From positions 200,001 to 264,000 of the forward strand of contig CAJNDS010002720.1 of NCBI GenBank assembly GCA_905221605.1: a stretch of 64,000 nt of DNA, in the 5' to 3' direction. A program made the position numbers and the translations under genes. The DNA is from Symbiodinium natans (Eukaryota; Sar; Dinophyceae; Suessiales; Symbiodiniaceae). Below are positions 32,801 to 44,534 of the stretch, one piece after another. The notes beneath the pieces are model-generated. The model did no database searches. It was not told the origin of the DNA and saw only the letters and a program-made list of their open reading frames with translations. Every line of letters starts with the position of its first letter. Within the stretch, counting starts at the first letter, position 1.

Positions 32801-32989
32801 ATCTGGATCCCTAGCTTGAAAGGGCCAGGCACCTCAGGCCAAGGCCTGTTTTTCAGGCAGGGTAAGCAGATCCAGTCCCAGGCAGGGGGCCACAGCCTCC
32901 CAGCAAGTTTTTCTCAAACTTAAAAACCCGAAGGTTTGAGGCAGCGCCCACACAGGCGACCTCGAATAAAGGGGGGCTCCCGGCAAGGG

Positions 32990-33365
32990 TCTTTTAGGCA
33001 GGGGCTCAGGCAGGGGCCTCCCACACAGGGGTCTTTTAGGCCTCCCAGGCAGGGGCCTCCCAAGCAGAAGCCTCCCAGCTGCAGTCAGGGCCTTCCAGGC
33101 AGGGCGGGGCCCTTGCCAGGGGCCTCCCAGGCAGCCAGGCACCTCCCGCAGGGGCCTCCCACACCAGGCCCCTGTCCCAGGCAGCCTCCCAGGCAGGGCC
33201 TCCCAGGCCAAACAGGGGCCTCCCAGGCAGATCCTTTTCAGGCAGGCAGGGGCCGCCTCCAGACATGGCCCTCCCACACAAAGGCCTCCCAGGCAGGGGC
33301 CTCCCAGGCAGGGGCCTCCCAGGCAGGGGCCTTCCAGGCAGGGGCCTCCCAGGCAGGGGCCAGCC
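32990..33365. repeat. 15-bp minisatellite (AGGCAGGGGCCTCCC)n
   Basis: At least ten near-perfect or decayed units, best at 33280-33358. The unit is an imperfect palindrome (GGGGCCTCCC), and its length keeps both strands open (GLPGR on plus, GGPCL or EAPAW on minus). The long frames here (233 and 191 codons) are therefore judged artefacts of the repeat. Confidence 0.9.
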
Positions 33366-33595
33366 CCAGCCCGCGCTGCCTGCGGGACTGGAGCTCCGTC
33401 GCCCGCCGGAGGGCTTCTGGCTCCGGAGCGGCCTCGCCTGCCGGCTTCGGCGCGTTCGCCCTGCTCGACGGCCCCGGGCTCACTCAGTTTAGAGCTTCGG
33501 TGAAGCCTTAATGCTCGAAACCCCGTTACCCCCAAAGCCCCAAACTTTGAACCCTATAAGCCCTAAACCCCCTGAAAACCCTAACCCCCTAAGCC

Positions 33596-33627
33596 CCCCC
33601 CCCCCCCCAAAAAAAAAAAAAAAAAAG
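33596..33627. repeat. Poly-C then poly-A tract
   Basis: A C run followed by an A run, as at 3367-3426. Confidence 0.9.
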
Positions 33628-33721
33628 AAAAGCCCCAGACCTAGACCCTAACCTCAAACCCCAAGCCCTAAACCCTAACCCCCAAACCCGAACAAACCCT
33701 AAACCCTAAACCCTAAACAAT

Positions 33722-33817
33722 CGCGGCTCGTGGGAGGATCTCGCCGGAGCATCTGGGCACGTACACAGACCAGGACGAGCTCCGGTACCGGGCCTGCAGT
33801 CTTCCTTTCGGAAAGTT
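33722..33817 (+). CDS. Possible exon
   Basis: 32 open codons (contain RISPEHLGTYTDQDELRY) fill the island between CCCTAAA and TTTAGGG. The end reads CGGAAA|GTTTAG, so the first telomere unit could give the donor. No family recognised. Confidence 0.3.
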
Positions 33818-33949
33818 TAGGGTTTAGGGTTCAGGGTTGAGGGTTCAGGGTTAAGTTTTTAGGGTTTAGGGTTTAGGGTTTAGAGTTTAGGGTTGAGGGT
33901 CTCGGGTTTAGGGTTTAGGGTTTAGGGGCTAGGGTAGGTGCTGAGACGC

Positions 33950-34235
33950 ATAAGCCACTGCAGGTGAGGTAGTGGATTGCGCTGTTCCAAATGCATCCAT
34001 GTCTCACAACGTTTACACGCAGAGACTTTTTAATGCGCAGGCAAGAACAAAGCAACAAAAGAAAGTCTGTAGTGTCTTGTGCTAGTTGGGCTTAGCACCT
34101 ACAACGTGTTACTGTACATGATGTGTTATTAAAAGTGTTCATGCTCAAGGTTTGGGCCTCAAGCACAGGGAGAACACACTGCAGCTGACTAAGGTTACGA
34201 ACAGGCTAGTGCACTTCAACAGCAGGGCTTCTGAA
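33950..34235. other. AT-richer unique stretch, no gene recognised
   Basis: About 280 bases without telomere units. All frames are interrupted and no RNA was recognised. Confidence 0.6.
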
Positions 34236-34410
34236 GGGTTTAGGAGTTTAGGGTTCGGGGTCATAGGGATTAGGCTTTAGGCTAAACCTTAAACCCTACG
34301 CCTAAACCCCAAACCCCAAACCCCAAACCCTAAACCCTAAACCCTAAACCCTAAACCCTAAACCCTAAACCACCGTAAACCCCCCTAAACCCCTACACGC
34401 CTCAACACCC

Positions 34411-34491
34411 ACGGCAACCTTGGCTGCCTCAGGTACGAAGGAAGGACCTTGGCGATCCGCTCCCCAGCCGTGTCGGAAAAAATGCGGACCT
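34411..34491 (+). CDS. Possible terminal exon
   Basis: 26 codons (contain GCLRYEGRTLAIRSPAV) ending in TGA, between CCCTAAA-type and TTTAGGG sequence. No family recognised. Confidence 0.25.
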
Positions 34492-34499
34492 GAAATCAC

Positions 34500-36230
34500 G
34501 CAAGGGGTTTAGGTTTTAGGGTTTAGGGATTAGGGTTTAGGGTTTAGGGCTTAGGAGGGTTTAGGGGTTTAGGGTTTAGTTAGGATTAGGGTTTATAGGG
34601 TGGGTTTATGAGGGTTCATAGGGGTTTATCGGCGGCTCTATCGGGTTTGTCGGGTTTGTAGGGTTTATCGCTTTGGTAGGGTCTGTAGGGTTTAGGGACT
34701 GCGGGTAGAGGAGTGACGTAGCACCCTGGCGGTAGCCCAAACCCTAAACCCCAAGCCCTGAACCCTAAACCAAGCCCCAAACCCCAGACCCGAGATCCCA
34801 AACCCTCAACCCTATGTAGGCCTCATTTTCTCCCCAAGCCCTCAACCATTGAGTCGCCACTCTTGGCTCTCCGGCCCTCAGACCCTCCCAAAGAAAACTA
34901 GAGCCATAAAGTCTACAAAGCCTGAAAGCTACCCTAAACCCTAGACCCTAAACCCTAAACCCTAAACCCTAAACCCTCAACCCTAAACCCCTTCAAGCCC
35001 AAGACCTCCTGTTTGTGGGCGAGGGTTTGCTGATGCTTCAGCACTTTCGGGCTTCCGGTCCTCAAATTCCCTATAAGCCACCTAAACCACCAAATTTTGG
35101 GTTTAGGGTTTAGGGTTTAGGGTTTGGGGTTTGGGGTTTAGGGTCCAGGGTTTAGGGTTCAGGGTTCATCCAGGGGGTTTGGGGTTCCTAAACCCTCAAC
35201 CCCCAAAACCCCTTGAACCAACTACAGCTTGGTCCTTCCTGCGCCGTGGCCCATTCAGCTTAGATGCAATGTAGCAGAGCAGTTGACCCCCATGATGATA
35301 TCTTCTCCAGCGGTGACGGTGACGGCGATCACCTCCACCATCTCGGCGCCTTGTCGGAACGCAAGGAGAAACCCTAAACCCGAAGCCCGAAACTGTAAAC
35401 CCCCAAGCGATACACCCGAACCTTGGGATGTTCTCCCTTATACTAACAGCCCTTAATGGGGACTAAATGGGGGGCGCCTATAATCCCTAGTCCCTGAACC
35501 CCACCACGGACGGCGAGGAGATGTAGCAGGGGCACCTTTTCCGCTTGAACCCCCCCAAATCCCTGAAGTCCAAAACGGTTTGGGGTGTAGGATTTTGGGT
35601 TTAGGGTTCAGGGTTGCGGTTCGGTTTGTTCCGAGTTTTGGCCATGTGGACTTCAGAGTTTTGGGATTTCTGGGCTCCGGTTTGGGGTTTAGGGTTTACA
35701 GTTTACAGTTTAGGGTTTAGGGCTTAGGGGTTCGGATTTTATGTAAGGGTAGTTGCATGGTCCCTTAGTGTGATTCCGTACCTTCCTTGAAGGGGTTCTG
35801 AGGTATGGGCCGTAGCACTAAACTCTAAACCCTAAACCCTAAACCCTGAACCCTGAACCCTGAACCCGAAACCCTAAACCCGGAAACCCTCGTCACCACC
35901 CCAAAGGTGTACCGTAGGAGCTTTAGCTGCAGAGAAGGATGCCCCAAAGGAAGGGAGGATGCCGCCCTCCACCCAAAAACCCTAAACCCTAAACCCTAAA
36001 CCCTAAACCCTAAACCCTAAACCCTAAACCCTAAACCCTAAACCCTAAAGCACCGCCCTAAACTCTCAATCCTAAGCTCTTATCCCCAAGCCTTAGACCC
36101 TATCGTACTATCATAGGCCCAACTATGAAGCCCTCAACCCCTTAAAATCGATGTGGGTTACAAAGCAAAAAGCCCTGCTATTTATAAGCCCTCCTACAAG
36201 CCCCTATGTTCAGCCCCCTAAGCCTGAACC
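34500..36230. other. Mosaic stretch, no gene recognised
   Basis: Short arrays at 34740-34800 (minus), 34925-34990 (minus), 35095-35165 (plus), 35820-35880 (minus) and 35980-36050 (minus) separate small islands. An island at 35260-35370 is open on the minus strand (contains QGAEMVEVIAVTVTAGED), a possible minus-strand exon. Partial family C (35425-35490) and family F (35750-35815) copies are present. Confidence 0.45.
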
Positions 36231-36312
36231 ATAAACCCTAAACCCGAAACCCTAAACCCTAAACCCGAAGCCCTAAACCCTAAACCCCAAACCCCTGAAG
36301 CAGCCCTCCTAA

Positions 36313-36420
36313 GTCGTCCACGATCCTCACCACTGACGATCTGCTGGCGGATCTGGAGCCCTTTTTGCTGCGCGGGGCGCCGCTGAACGTGGTTCTCGGA
36401 GCCTGCGGGAGGCGACCGGG
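36313..36420 (+). CDS. Possible exon
   Basis: About 36 codons (contain TDDLLADLEPFLLRGAPLN) after CCTCCTAAG, ending in a G-rich tract. CCCTAAA upstream, TTTAGGG downstream. It lies in the same orientation 1.4 kb before the membrane-protein exons and could be its 5' part, but no family motif confirms this. Confidence 0.3.
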
Positions 36421-36449
36421 GGGCGGGGGGGGGGGGAAGCCAAGGTTTT

Positions 36450-36655
36450 AGAGGTTTAGGGTTTAGGGTTCAGGGTTAGGGTTTAGGGTTTAGGGTTTAG
36501 GGTTTAGGGTTTAGGGTTAGGGTTAGGGTTTAGGGTTTAGGGTTTAGGGTTTAGGGTTTAGGGTTTAGGGTTTAGGGTTTAGGGTTTAGGGTTTAGGGTT
36601 TAGGGTTTAGGGTTTAGGGTTTAGGGTTTAGGGTTTAGGGTTTAGGGTTTAGGGA
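36450..36655 (+). repeat. Long (TTTAGGG)n array
   Basis: About 29 units, including three TTAGGG hexamers at 36474 and 36517-36528. Confidence 0.95.
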
Positions 36656-36984
36656 TCCGGCTTCAGGCGTCAGGAATTACAAAATATGCTCGTTGAGTGC
36701 ATGTAAGGTTGGTTTCTCTTTCCCAGAAGGGCACCCAAGATATTCACTCACCATGATTCCTAGGGAAAATGCCTACCCCAAAACCCTAAACCCTAAACCC
36801 TAAACCCTAATCCCTAAACCCTAAACCCGAAACCCTAAACCCTAAACCCACGCTACATGAAGTAGGGTTCGGGGTATAGGGCTGAGGGCTTAGCCGCGCG
36901 GAACCGTCAGAGGTATTGGCAGCAGGAGAGCACCCAGTCCCAGGCCGCTGGGCGTGAGCATGGGGTTTAGGGGGTTGGGGTAGG

Positions 36985-37120
36985 GTTTAGGGCTTTAGGC
37001 TTTAGGCTTTAGGCTTTAGGCTTTAGGCTTTAGGCTTTAGGCTTTAGGCTTTAGGCTTTAGGCTTTAGGCTTTAGGCTTTAGGCTTTAGGCTTTAGGCTT
37101 TAGGCTTTAGGCTTTAGGGT
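36985..37120 (+). repeat. Variant array (TTTAGGC)n
   Basis: About 18 perfect GCTTTAG units flanked by normal TTTAGGG. The same variant forms the inverted array at 51382-51505. Confidence 0.95.
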
Positions 37121-37805
37121 TTAGGGTTTAGGGTATAGGGTTTAGGGTTTAGGGTTTATGGCTTAGGGTTAGGGTTTAGGGTTTAGGGGTTTGGGACCCT
37201 CAATCTTAATCCTGAACCCTGAAACCTGCAGCCTGAATCCCCAACCAAACGTTGAGTCTTGCGACCACGAAAGACCGAAAGGTGTAGATCAGGTTCTCAA
37301 AGAGACTTCCAGCCTAGGCCCCTGTGAAGCCCTAGACCCCTAAACCCTAAACCCTAAACCCTTCAGCCTCCGATGTTCCCTGGGCCTGGCAGTCGGTGGC
37401 TACTCTGATGGTCCGTTCAAGTCGGGTCTAGGGTTGAAGGGCCCTTTGAAGACATGGGCCAAACCCGAAGCCAGACTAAGCCTTCATTCAACCCCGAAAC
37501 CCCGCACCGGAATCCCTAAACCCTAAACCAAACCCTAAACCAAACCCTAAACCCGAAACCCTAAACCCTAAACCTCAATCCGAACGCCCCGTCAGGTCAA
37601 CAGGCTGACAAGGCAATCAGATCGATACGATTATTTTCTAAGCTCCTGGGCGGCACTTTGGAATAGCTTTCAATCTGAAGGTTTCTTGATTTAGGGCTTT
37701 AACTTTTTTTCGTGAGATCTGAGGTTTAGGGCACTTTCTTCTGCTTCTTTGTTTTATTCGTTGGGGGGCAGAGAGGGGTGTGGCGTTTGAAGTTCGATGG
37801 AGTAG

Positions 37806-40800
37806 ATGTGGGCCCCTGAAAAAGGCCATGATTGGGGAACGAGCGCCTGGCTCAAGTACTTCTCCTTACTCATATACTACAACTCTGCTGCAGCGACGCT
37901 GGCCACGACCGTGGTCAGCACTTCGCTGGGAGTTTGTGCAGCCCTTGGGGTGGTGCCTGAGATTGCCTGGATGCCCGTGTTCGGAAGCTCAGCTCGATTA
38001 CAGGGGGCGCAGTTGCATCCTAGCTGAGGTTTCAACGTGGGGAATCTAAACCCTAAACGCTAAATCCTAAACCCTAAACCCTAAACCCTAAACCCTGAAC
38101 CCTGAACCCTAAACCCTAAACCCTAAACCCTAAACCCTAAACCTCCAGGATATGGGGTGTTTTTCATCTTCCTCTTTCACTGGCAGCATATCCGTCGGCT
38201 TGTGCGGCCGATCGTCGTCTTCCTCGACAAGCTTTGCATTCCGCAGGATGACGACGACCTGAAGGTGCGGCTTAGAGTTTAGGGTTTAGGGTTTTGGGTT
38301 TAGGGTAAGGGCTTAGGGCCTAGGGGTTAAGGGTTTCGAATCTTGCCGTTTGCGGGCAAAGCCCTGACACATGTGGCCAGCTCTCTATACATGATGTTTT
38401 TTCCCCACCCTCGGTGTGGGGTTGTTAGATTTTAAGCTCAACTCTTCTCCTCGCCCGGAACTCTTCTCCTCGCCCGGTCTACTCCTCGCTCATCCCTGGT
38501 GTCCCTGGAGTGCCCAACTCTAGAGTGTGCCTGGAGTGCCCAACCTCAGATAGGCCCAACCCCAGAGTCTATTAAATTTGTGTTTTATAGTGTTTATATG
38601 TGACACAACAATATTTAGCTTCAATTTATGTTTGCAAATAAGAAAGATAAAGCAAAAAGACAAAGTATAGCAAGTGATAATTCCGATTTATTTCTAAATC
38701 ATTTAGGAAAATCAATGGGTATTTATACACTCTGTCAGCTGTACAGTACCTCCTCGTGAGCCTGGCCTGGTAAGCTTGTTTCTGCTCGTGGGTGAATAGT
38801 CACGTAACATTGGCGGTCTTCCTTTCACTTATCTGCTTGAACCGAGAATTGAACGATTGGAACCATCGTCTGGACCCGCATATACATCAATGAACATCAC
38901 CGTTGCTGGAGCAAATTTCGACAGAATGCTGCTTGAAGATATGTTTCATCCAAAATTCCTTGAGAAGATCCTCACAGCTCGTGCCCGTATCAGGTATCCA
39001 TGTGTCCTCTTCCGGCCCATACCCTTTCCATCTCAATAAATACAACCTCTCTTTTGTTGTTCCGTCGACTTTGGTCTTCAACACCTTTTCTACTTCATGA
39101 ACATCTGAGTCATCACCGGAATCCTCTACATTCTCTTGCTTGTGCTCAGGAAGAGGTTCGGGCTAGGGTGCCCAACCCCAGAGTGTGCCCGGAGTGCCCA
39201 GCCCCAGAGTCTCCCACCCCAGAGTCTCCCTGGAGTGTCCAACCCCAGAGTCTCCCTGGAGTGCCAACCCCAGAGCTAGAGTGCCCAACCCCAGAGTGCC
39301 CAGCCCCAGAGTCTCCCTCGAGTGGCGCCCAACCCGCAGAGTGTTGCTGGAGTGCCCAACCCCAGAGTATCTCCACCAAGAGAGGGTGGGGATGTTCGAA
39401 GTAAAATAATTTTGTTTGGCTGCCTTAAACACATGGACCGCTAGTTTCGGAGAGGATGAGCACCTCACATCCAGGCATGCCGAACATATCCATTGAAATT
39501 CTTGCCATCAACTACAGAAGCAACTGTATACATGGAGATTGTTCAGGACCCTAGACTAAACCCTAAACCCTAAACCCTAAACCCTAAACCCTAAACCCTA
39601 AACCCTAAACCTTAAACCCTATAACCCTTAGCCCTAAACCCTAAACCCTAATGTTAACCTCACATTTATAAATGGGGTGGTAATTGCAATATTCGCCGGG
39701 CCAGAGGGCCCCAGCCGAAGACTACTTTCCATTGCGGGAGGTTCCGAAATCTATAAACAAGTAAGTCTATATAGGGGGGTCCGGTGAAGATGAAAATGGG
39801 GTGACAACTGCAGTATTTTTCCGGCCAGGAATGCACATTTTTACTGAACATGGGATTGCAGAGAAGACTTGTCAGCTGAGCTGGCTTGAAAGAGCTCCGA
39901 GGCTCAGTCTTTCGAGAAGCAGATCTCGTTTGAGATTGCTTGCCTTTTGAGATTGCTGCAGCTCCAGAGCTGCGAGAAACTGCTGCTTCAGGCCCGTTTC
40001 TTCAGACCCCCAGAAGACCCCCAGATTCCAATTGTTGACACCCCCTCTTTTTTCTGACCCCCCCAAACCCCGCGGACGAAAACACGATTGGGGGCGGGGG
40101 GGGGTTTATTAAAGCGACGTTAACATTAAACCCTAAACGCTAAATCCTAAACCCTAAACCCTAAACCCTAAAAAGGCGAGATGTATCTTCGGCCTAGCCG
40201 GCTTCTTGGACCAGGCACAGACGCGCCTTGGCACGCCGTTCGTGCTCAGATAGGGTTTAGGTCTACGGTCTGGGGTCTAGGGTCTAGGGTCGAGGGTCTA
40301 GGGTCGAGGGTCTAGGGTCTAGGGTCTAGGGTTTAGAGTTTAGGGTTTAGGGTCTAGGGTTTAGGGTTTAGGGTTTGGGGTTTGGGGTTCAGGGTTTAGG
40401 TTTTAGGGTTAGGGCACAAAGGGCTCACATTTGAACATTTCAGGGTACGCGAGCTGAGAATGACGTGCTCAAACCTTGCACCGGACATCCTAAACCCTAG
40501 ACCCTAGACCCTAAACCCTAAACTCGGACATCCGAAGACTCGCCGAGGCTTGTCGTTCTTTGGTCCCCCCGGTACTTTGCGCGATTGTGGTGTGCCTCGG
40601 TCGAGCCTGGAATCACAGGTTCTCGGCTCTAGTCTAAACCCTGAACCCTAAACCCTAAACCCCACACCCTAAACCCTAAACCCTAAACCCTAATTTTAGG
40701 GTGGCTTCTGCAGGTTTCAATCTGTTGCAGTGACGGAGACCCCGGAAACCAACAAAGAAGAGCTTGGTCTTTAAGGTTCCAGCCAGCGTTCAGGTTTCAG

Positions 40801-43800
40801 GTTGGGATGTTTCGCTTATACTAACCGTCCTGAATAGGGACCCCCCATCCCCTGATAAGAACCTCTATTACAGGACTGTTGGTATATGGCGGAACATCCC
40901 AAGCTTCAGCGTTTGGAGTTTAGGGTTTTAGGGGTTTAGGGTTTGGGATCAGGATCGTCGATTCCCTCTGGCTTGCAGCCTCTTGCAGAGATTGTGATGC
41001 TTCGTAGTGTTGCAGCCGCAGGGCAGCGGCCGTGATCAACGGCGCAGACCCAGCAGTTAGTTTCAAACATATACTTTTCAACAACAGTGGAGGAGGTCTA
41101 TAAATTAGTACGGCAGCCTTTAAAAAGCACCCCAACAGGAACCCGAATGTAGGGAACTACACATTTGCTTCTTCTTTTAGAGGCAGCGTCTTGGTCTGGG
41201 TTTGTTGCGGGAGCTTTATGTTGCAGCCATAGCCTCCGCCAGGCACCTATGAGATTGCAACGTGGTTGAAAAACCGGAGGGAGCGGAAGCCCGTGGTGTT
41301 CGTTCCCGTGCAAATCTCCATTCTCTTCATGATCTGCTTTACAGTCGTCAGCATTCTGCAAGCGACGCCGACCATAGCCAGAATCACATTGCTGCAGTCT
41401 CAAGCGTCGGAGCCTCGTCTGCCAAATTAACTAAGGGTTAGGGTAGCCCGAAAACCCTCTGAAACAGAAGCTAAGCCTAAGACCTAGAACACGCAATTCA
41501 ACCCCCCATCAAGCCCTGCCAATTGGGAAGGCAAAGCTTGCTTGAATGTACTATAGGAGACCGAATAACTACGACTAGTATTCCCCTTATGGTCCGTATA
41601 TCACTATACCATTATAATCCCTCCGAAGAAAAAGAACTTTAGTTATTCCGGCCCCGATATTTGCAAGGTAAATCAAGCTTGAACGTACAGTTATCGCCGT
41701 CCTTCTTTTCAATCTGCAACATCAGAAACCATCGCACAGAGCCCAAAAAACCTCAAACTGCAGCCCTAAACCCTAAACCCTAAACCCTAAAACCTAAAAC
41801 CTAAGCCCGAAACCGGCATCTCTGCCAGCCTATAGACCCAAGCCTCATAACTTTGCAGTCTAAACCCATTCCTCAAGAACCCAAGTTGCAAGAATCCTAC
41901 TGCACGAAAGCAAGGCTTTGGGCTCTCGAGGTCAGCTACTCTGGTTGAGGGTCGAGGATTCAGGGTTTAGGATTTCGGGCTCGAAACCCTAAACCCTAAA
42001 CCCTAAACCCTAAACCCTAAACCATTTGGACCCCAAAGCAGGTTCCCAAAAGCACACTTGGAGGTTCAGGGTACTTATACTTATGACCCAACTCGAACCT
42101 TCTTAGGGCACTTAAGGGGCTGTAGGGTTTAGGGTTTAGGGTTTAGGGTTTAGGGTTTAGGGTTTAGGGTTTAGGGTTTAGGGTGGCTCAGAAGTGGGTT
42201 AGAAGTACAGTTATGACTGGTTACATAAGTACCATGAACCTCCAAGTAGGGTACCACAGGGAGCGCCCATTTTTTCATCAAGCCCTTGGCTTGCCTGTCT
42301 CATCTTGTAAACCCTAAACCCTAAACCCTAAACCCTAAACCCTAAACCCTCAACCTTGAAAATAGGAGTCCTCCGGTTCAGGAATTAGGGGCTCTACAAG
42401 GAGGGGCCCCCTTACTAGACTAACTATACCTACTACATACGACCTAGGTTAGAATCCTTACCCCAACGGTTTAAGGTTCAGGGTTTAGGCTTTAGAATCG
42501 CGGCCAGCAGGGTCTAGTTCATGTCATGTGGGGCACAGGAGTGGACCGTGGACGCGATCTTCCTTTTGATTGGCAGCAATGTGCCTCGCTCTAACACCCC
42601 GAAACCCCAAATCCTCAACAACCCTGAACTCTTCTCCTTACCCAAAACCTAAACCCTTTTCCCTGAAAACATGCGATCCGATCGCCAGTCCTCCCCCTGA
42701 TGCCCTGAATGCGAGACTGTAAGCTCTAAAACCCTCTAAGCCCCCAAACCCTAAACCCTAAAGCCCTAAACCCTGAACCCCAAACCCCAAAAAACCCTGC
42801 AGTCTAAACCCCAAACCCTAAACCCGAAAGACCCCTTCCTCAAGCTTAAGGGGTTCAGGACTTGAAGGCGTTTAGGGTTTACTTAGCCCTAAATCCTAAA
42901 CCCTAAACCCTAAACCCTGAACCCTGAACCCTAAACCCTAAACCCTAAACCCTAAACCCTAAAGGATTTAGTTTTCTGTCTTGTTTTCAACCTTGCTGCG
43001 GGAATCTCGGTGGCTTTTCGGGCAGACTTTTGAGTGAAGGCTACAGGGTTCAGGGTTTAATTAATTGGTTTCGGTTTTGGGGCTACGGCAGATCATGAGG
43101 GAATGAAGACGTAACACCCAACCCCCTAAACCCTAAACGCTAAACCCGAAACCCGAACCCGAAACCCTAAACCCGACACCCCAAACCGCGATAAGCCGAT
43201 TTCTTCTCAAGGTCCTGGTGGCTTCGGTTCTCTTGCCAACATGCTTCTACTTTTGGACGAGTATGCGGCTGAGCTCCAACAGCAGATCTTCATAGTTTTG
43301 TAGGTGTCCCAAGAACACTAGGGTTTAGGGTTTTAGGGTTTGGGGTTTGCGGTTTAGGGCTCCCCAAGCCCCAACCCCCGAACCCATGAATCCCATGAGG
43401 CGCTTCGCCCCTTAAACCTGTGAGACTGGGGGAATCCGGGCGCCCCTAATTCTCGGAACTTTAATGGTATTACGTGGGAGGTTCCCCCTTATACTAACAG
43501 TCCTTCATAGAATTATAATAGGGGTACCATAGTCCCGTTTAAGGACTGGTATAAGGGGGAGCATCCCAAATTATTACGTGGATTCCCTACAAACATCATG
43601 GGTTCCCCCCCCCCCCCCCCCGTTCCCCCCTTAGATGACCTTAGTTAGGCGTAATTATCCCTAATAGCCTTATAATTATGGGGGGAAATGTAGGGGGGGG
43701 GGGGGTTAGTACAGAGGAGGGTAGTAGGGGAACCCCATGAAAACAGGGTTCCCTTTCCCACCACCTCAGGCCTGGCACCTTGATTTGCGAACACCCAAAA

Positions 43801-44502
43801 ACGTTTTCAGTTCGCATTGCTCTTCCTACCTAGGACTCCCTTGGTACTCGTCTTTCCTTATTATGAAAGGTTCGGTTCCTTTTCGAACCCTAAACCCTGA
43901 ACGCCATAAATTCTGAACCCTAGACCCTCAACCCGAAGCCCTACGTTTGAAGTTGAACTGAGTCATCTTTCATTGATGCGCTTAGCGCAGTCCGCTGGGC
44001 GTAGAATGTTGCCGTTGGGTCTGGGATTTGGTATGTTGAATTACCGAGGGCCTGAAAGGGTCCTTGAAAAACTTTAGGGCGCCAGGGGAGCGAGAGGGGG
44101 GCGGGGCGAGGGGGAGGAAGTGTGAGGCTTGCAGGCTCAGGCAACTTAACTATAAACACACACCCTAAACCCTAAACCCTGAACCCTAAATCCGAAACCC
44201 TAAACCCCAAACCCAAGATAATCCTCCTTCCTTAACCCGATTTGTGACCTGCTTTTTACCACCCAAGGCCTTTTCTCTGAGCGAAACTGACTCCTCGGAC
44301 ACCCTAATACGTTGTAGGTTTGCGGCTTAGGGTTTAGGGTTTAGGGTTTGGGGTTTAGGGTTTGGGGTTTAGGGTTTAGGGCTTAAGGTTTAGGGTTTAG
44401 GGTTTAGGGTTTAGCCGTTTAGAGGTTTAGGGTTTGCACACCGAAAGAAATCAGGGACCAGAAGCCAAGGTAAGTGGACCCTATAGCCCGAAGCCCTGAT
44501 CC

Positions 44503-44534
<32 letters not shown>

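Noticed and set aside
32834-33535. 233-codon minus frame and 191-codon plus frame
   Set aside because: Both cover a 15-bp minisatellite whose length is a multiple of three. The peptides are pure tandem repeats without a domain or splice context.
39000-39468. Ser/Pro-rich plus frame (134 codons) and Gly-rich minus frames
   Set aside because: They translate the CCCAACCCCAGAGT minisatellite.
41098-41403. 101-codon minus-strand frame
   Set aside because: The plus strand of the same segment carries the phase-matched TYEIATWL exon with a transmembrane segment, so the minus frame is its shadow.
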